DNA of 7,262 nucleotides from an uncultured bacterium. GTDB lineage: Bacteria; Patescibacteriota; Minisyncoccia; Phycocordibacterales; UBA918. Below, one piece after another: positions 5,503-7,262 of the stretch. The position numbers were made by a program, and so were the translations under genes. The DNA is taken from NCBI GenBank assembly GCA_903839715.1, contig CAIMDH010000068.1, positions 1 through 7,262 of the forward strand. Direction: 5' to 3'. Under the pieces are notes generated by a model. That model searched no databases. It was given only the letters and a program-made list of their open reading frames with translations, and was not told where the DNA came from. How positions within the stretch are numbered: the first letter of the stretch is position 1; each line of letters begins with the position of its first letter.

Positions 5503-6963
5503 ATGTCAGGACTAGATGAGGTACGCGCCGAGCGCATCAAAAAACTAAATATTTTAAAAGAGAAAGGAATTAATCCGTACGTGTCGCAAGTAGAGCGGTC
5601 ACATACAGTAGCGGACGCGCTGGCTGATTTTGAGGCACTGTCTGAGCAAGTCTCGATTGTCACCTTGGTCGGACGCGTCATGATTATTCGTGGACAGGGC
5701 GCCATTATGTTTGTGGTACTCAAGGATGCATCCGGAACTATCCAAGCAGTCTTTAAAGAAGATTGTATTGATGCAGATCTCTTTACGCTATTTAAGGATA
5801 CGGTTGATGGGGGAGACTTTATCGAAGTGGTGGGTAAGCTCTTTATTACCCAACGGGGAGAGAAGTCTGTGCTCGTAGAAGGGTGGCGCATGGTCAGTAA
5901 AAGTCTACTGCCACTCCCAGACAAGTACCACGGACTCCAAGACGAAGAAGAACGACTACGTAAGCGTTATCTAGACCTACTTATTCGTGATGAACTACGC
6001 GAACTCTTTAAGCGTAAGGAGAAGTTCTGGGACGTCACTCGTGCCTTCATGAAAGAGCAGGGCTTTACTGAAGTAGAAACACCGACACTCGAAGTCACTA
6101 CTGGTGGAGCTGAGGCGCGTCCGTTTGCGACTCATCACAATGATTTTGATATTGATGTTTTTTTACGTATCTCAGTTGGAGAGTTATGGCAGAAGCGATT
6201 GTTGGCTGCGGGCTTTGAAAAGATTTTTGAAATTGGTCGCGTGTACCGCAATGAAGGTACTAGTCCAAATCACTTACAAGAATTCACTAATCTCGAATTA
6301 TACCAAGCCTTTGCCAACTACGAAGATGGGATGAAGCTGGTAGAAAATCTCTACCGCACCATTGCGCGCGAAGTGTATGGCACTACGCAGTTTACCCGTG
6401 GTGAACATACCTTTGATCTCCATGATGAGTGGGTCCGTATCGACTATGCCGGAGAAATTGCGCGACAGACTGGCGTCAATCTTGCTACGGCGACCGAAGA
6501 GGAGATTGCAACTAAGCTCCAGGAGCTCGGTGTAAAGTACGAAGGCACAAATAAAGAACGTCTCACTGACACGCTCTGGAAGTACTGTCGCAAAAATATC
6601 GCCGGTCCCGCTTTCCTCATTAATCACCCGAAGCTAGTATCACCACTCGCTAAGGAGGTGGTAGGGCAGCCAGAAGCCACACAACGTTTCCAGCCAATAA
6701 TTGCAGGTACTGAAGTAGGGAATGGCTACTCTGAGCTCAATGACCCACTAGAACAGCAAGCACGCTTTGATCTCCAGCAAGACCTTATTGACAGAGGTGA
6801 TGCAGAAGCTATGATGCCCGATTTTGAATTTGTGGAAATGCTTGAGCACGGTATGCCACCAGCTTGTGGCTTTGGCTTCGGGGAACGACTTTTCGCTATC
6901 TTAGAGGATAAGCCGATTCGTGATGTGCAGCTCTTTCCATTGGTAAAGCCAAAGGTTGAATAG
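5503..6963 (+). CDS. lysS: Lysyl-tRNA synthetase, class II
   Basis: The enzyme activates lysine with ATP and charges tRNA-Lys in the cytoplasm. At 486 residues it is close to the ~500 of bacterial LysRS. An N-terminal OB-fold anticodon-binding domain lies at about 50-140 and starts with VGRVMIIRGQG. The HGLQDEEERLRKRYLDLL linker (about 143-160) leads to the class II catalytic core. Motif 1 includes EVETPTL with P194. The TGGAEARPFATHHN substrate-pocket segment follows. Motif 2 holds YRNEG with R249 and E251. Motif 3 includes GFGFGERLF with R462, followed by the family ending IRDVQLFPLVKP. In motif 3, E461 stands where most bacterial enzymes have Asp. ATG 5503 is supported by the usual short N-terminal extension and by the promoter just upstream. 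The gene is a single unit bounded by terminators on both sides. Confidence 0.97.
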   Translation: MSGLDEVRAERIKKLNILKEKGINPYVSQVERSHTVADALADFEALSEQVSIVTLVGRVMIIRGQGAIMFVVLKDASGTIQAVFKEDCIDADLFTLFKDTVDGGDFIEVVGKLFITQRGEKSVLVEGWRMVSKSLLPLPDKYHGLQDEEERLRKRYLDLLIRDELRELFKRKEKFWDVTRAFMKEQGFTEVETPTLEVTTGGAEARPFATHHNDFDIDVFLRISVGELWQKRLLAAGFEKIFEIGRVYRNEGTSPNHLQEFTNLELYQAFANYEDGMKLVENLYRTIAREVYGTTQFTRGEHTFDLHDEWVRIDYAGEIARQTGVNLATATEEEIATKLQELGVKYEGTNKERLTDTLWKYCRKNIAGPAFLINHPKLVSPLAKEVVGQPEATQRFQPIIAGTEVGNGYSELNDPLEQQARFDLQQDLIDRGDAEAMMPDFEFVEMLEHGMPPACGFGFGERLFAILEDKPIRDVQLFPLVKPKVE

Positions 6964-6985
6964 TCTGTGCTTGTAGTAATTAGTA

Positions 6986-7021
6986 TACAAACACCGGACT
7001 TAGGTCTGGTGGTCGTTTGTA
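6986..7021. other. Hairpin just downstream of lysS
   Basis: CACCGGAC (6992-6999) pairs with GTCTGGTG (7004-7011), including one G-T wobble, around the loop TTAG. TACAAA (6986-6991) pairs with TTTGTA (7016-7021), leaving a 4-nt bulge. No T run follows, so it is not a typical terminator. It may protect the lysS 3' end or act for the convergent transcript. Confidence 0.55.
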
Positions 7022-7032
7022 AACATAAATTT

Positions 7033-7062
7033 AAAGCCACCCTAGGGTGGCTTTTGTTTTTT
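7033..7062 (+). terminator. Intrinsic terminator of lysS
   Basis: AAAGCCACC (7033-7041) pairs with GGTGGCTTT (7046-7054) around a CTAG loop, followed by a TTTTGTTTTTT run ending at 7062. It lies between the stop codons of lysS and of the convergent gene. On the minus strand the hairpin is followed only by a mixed A/T stretch, so termination in that direction would be weaker. Confidence 0.92.
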
Positions 7063-7071
7063 GTACTCCAC

Positions 7072-7262
7072 TCAAAGGATTGTGGCAAAAGACACAGGTT
7101 CTGGGTGGATTCCTTTTGCGTAAGGTAGTAATCTCACAATGTTATACATAGTCTCGTTATGTAAGGTGACATGATTTTCTCGAGACGTTTCAAAAATTGT
7201 GATAGGGTGCCCAGGCAATTTTGTCTGAAATTTGTGATGAAAATGCCTAAAGAACAGGTATG
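7072..7262 (-). CDS. C-terminal fragment of an unrecognised gene, convergent with lysS
   Basis: One minus-strand frame is open for 62 codons from the right window edge to a TGA at 7074-7072. It begins YLFFRHFHH and ends LLPYAKGIHPEPVSFATIL. The start codon lies beyond the window. The other two minus-strand frames meet stops sooner, and the stop sits neatly 10 nt from the lysS terminator, which is the spacing expected for a real convergent gene pair. The fragment is rich in histidine and has no motif that I can assign. It could be a chance open frame, since a second minus frame also stays open for about 42 codons. Confidence 0.5.
   Translation of the reverse strand, partial: YLFFRHFHHKFQTKLPGHPITIFETSRENHVTLHNETMYNIVRLLPYAKGIHPEPVSFATIL

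Noticed and set aside
5451..5924. A 157-codon antisense open frame over the start of lysS.
   Set aside because: It is Ser/Thr-rich with no motif, lies opposite a certain coding region and would read through the upstream terminator hairpin.
6726..7088. A 120-codon minus-strand open frame covering the end of lysS.
   Set aside because: It crosses the lysS terminator and the 3' end of motif 3, has low-complexity Ser/Pro composition and conflicts with the more plausible convergent frame ending at 7072.

Overview
The window reads as a stretch of a small bacterial genome with moderate GC. Short proteins, tightly packed or overlapping genes, almost no Shine-Dalgarno sequences and divergent versions of core genes all fit a Patescibacteria/CPR (Parcubacteria-like) organism. 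That placement is an inference from gene style, not from a marker gene.

Layout: (1) 1-3562 is a plus-strand cell-shape operon. It holds the 3' two thirds of mreB, then mreC, a very short MreD-like membrane protein, and a PBP2-type transpeptidase (mrdA), joined by overlaps or a 3-nt gap. (2) 3581-4146 is a single-gene unit: a near-consensus promoter, greA and a strong intrinsic terminator. (3) 4147-4361 is intergenic and holds an 85-bp interrupted palindrome of unknown role, followed by a TATAAT box. (4) 4362-5420 encodes an AT-rich, unrecognised membrane-anchored protein with a 21-22-residue tandem duplication, closed by a terminator. (5) 5466-7062 is lysS (class II lysyl-tRNA synthetase), apparently leaderless or nearly so, ending in two hairpins of which the second is a clear terminator. 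(6) 7072-7262 is the C-terminal end of an unrecognised gene on the minus strand, convergent with lysS and running off the window.

The Mre/PBP2 set forms the core of the rod-type elongation machinery: MreB filaments, the MreC and MreD membrane links, and PBP2 cross-linking peptidoglycan. greA (rescue of backtracked RNA polymerase) and lysS (tRNA-Lys charging) are independent housekeeping units. The least explained parts are the 85-bp palindrome and the orphan anchored protein beside it. I found no mobile element genes, CRISPR array, tRNA or rRNA.
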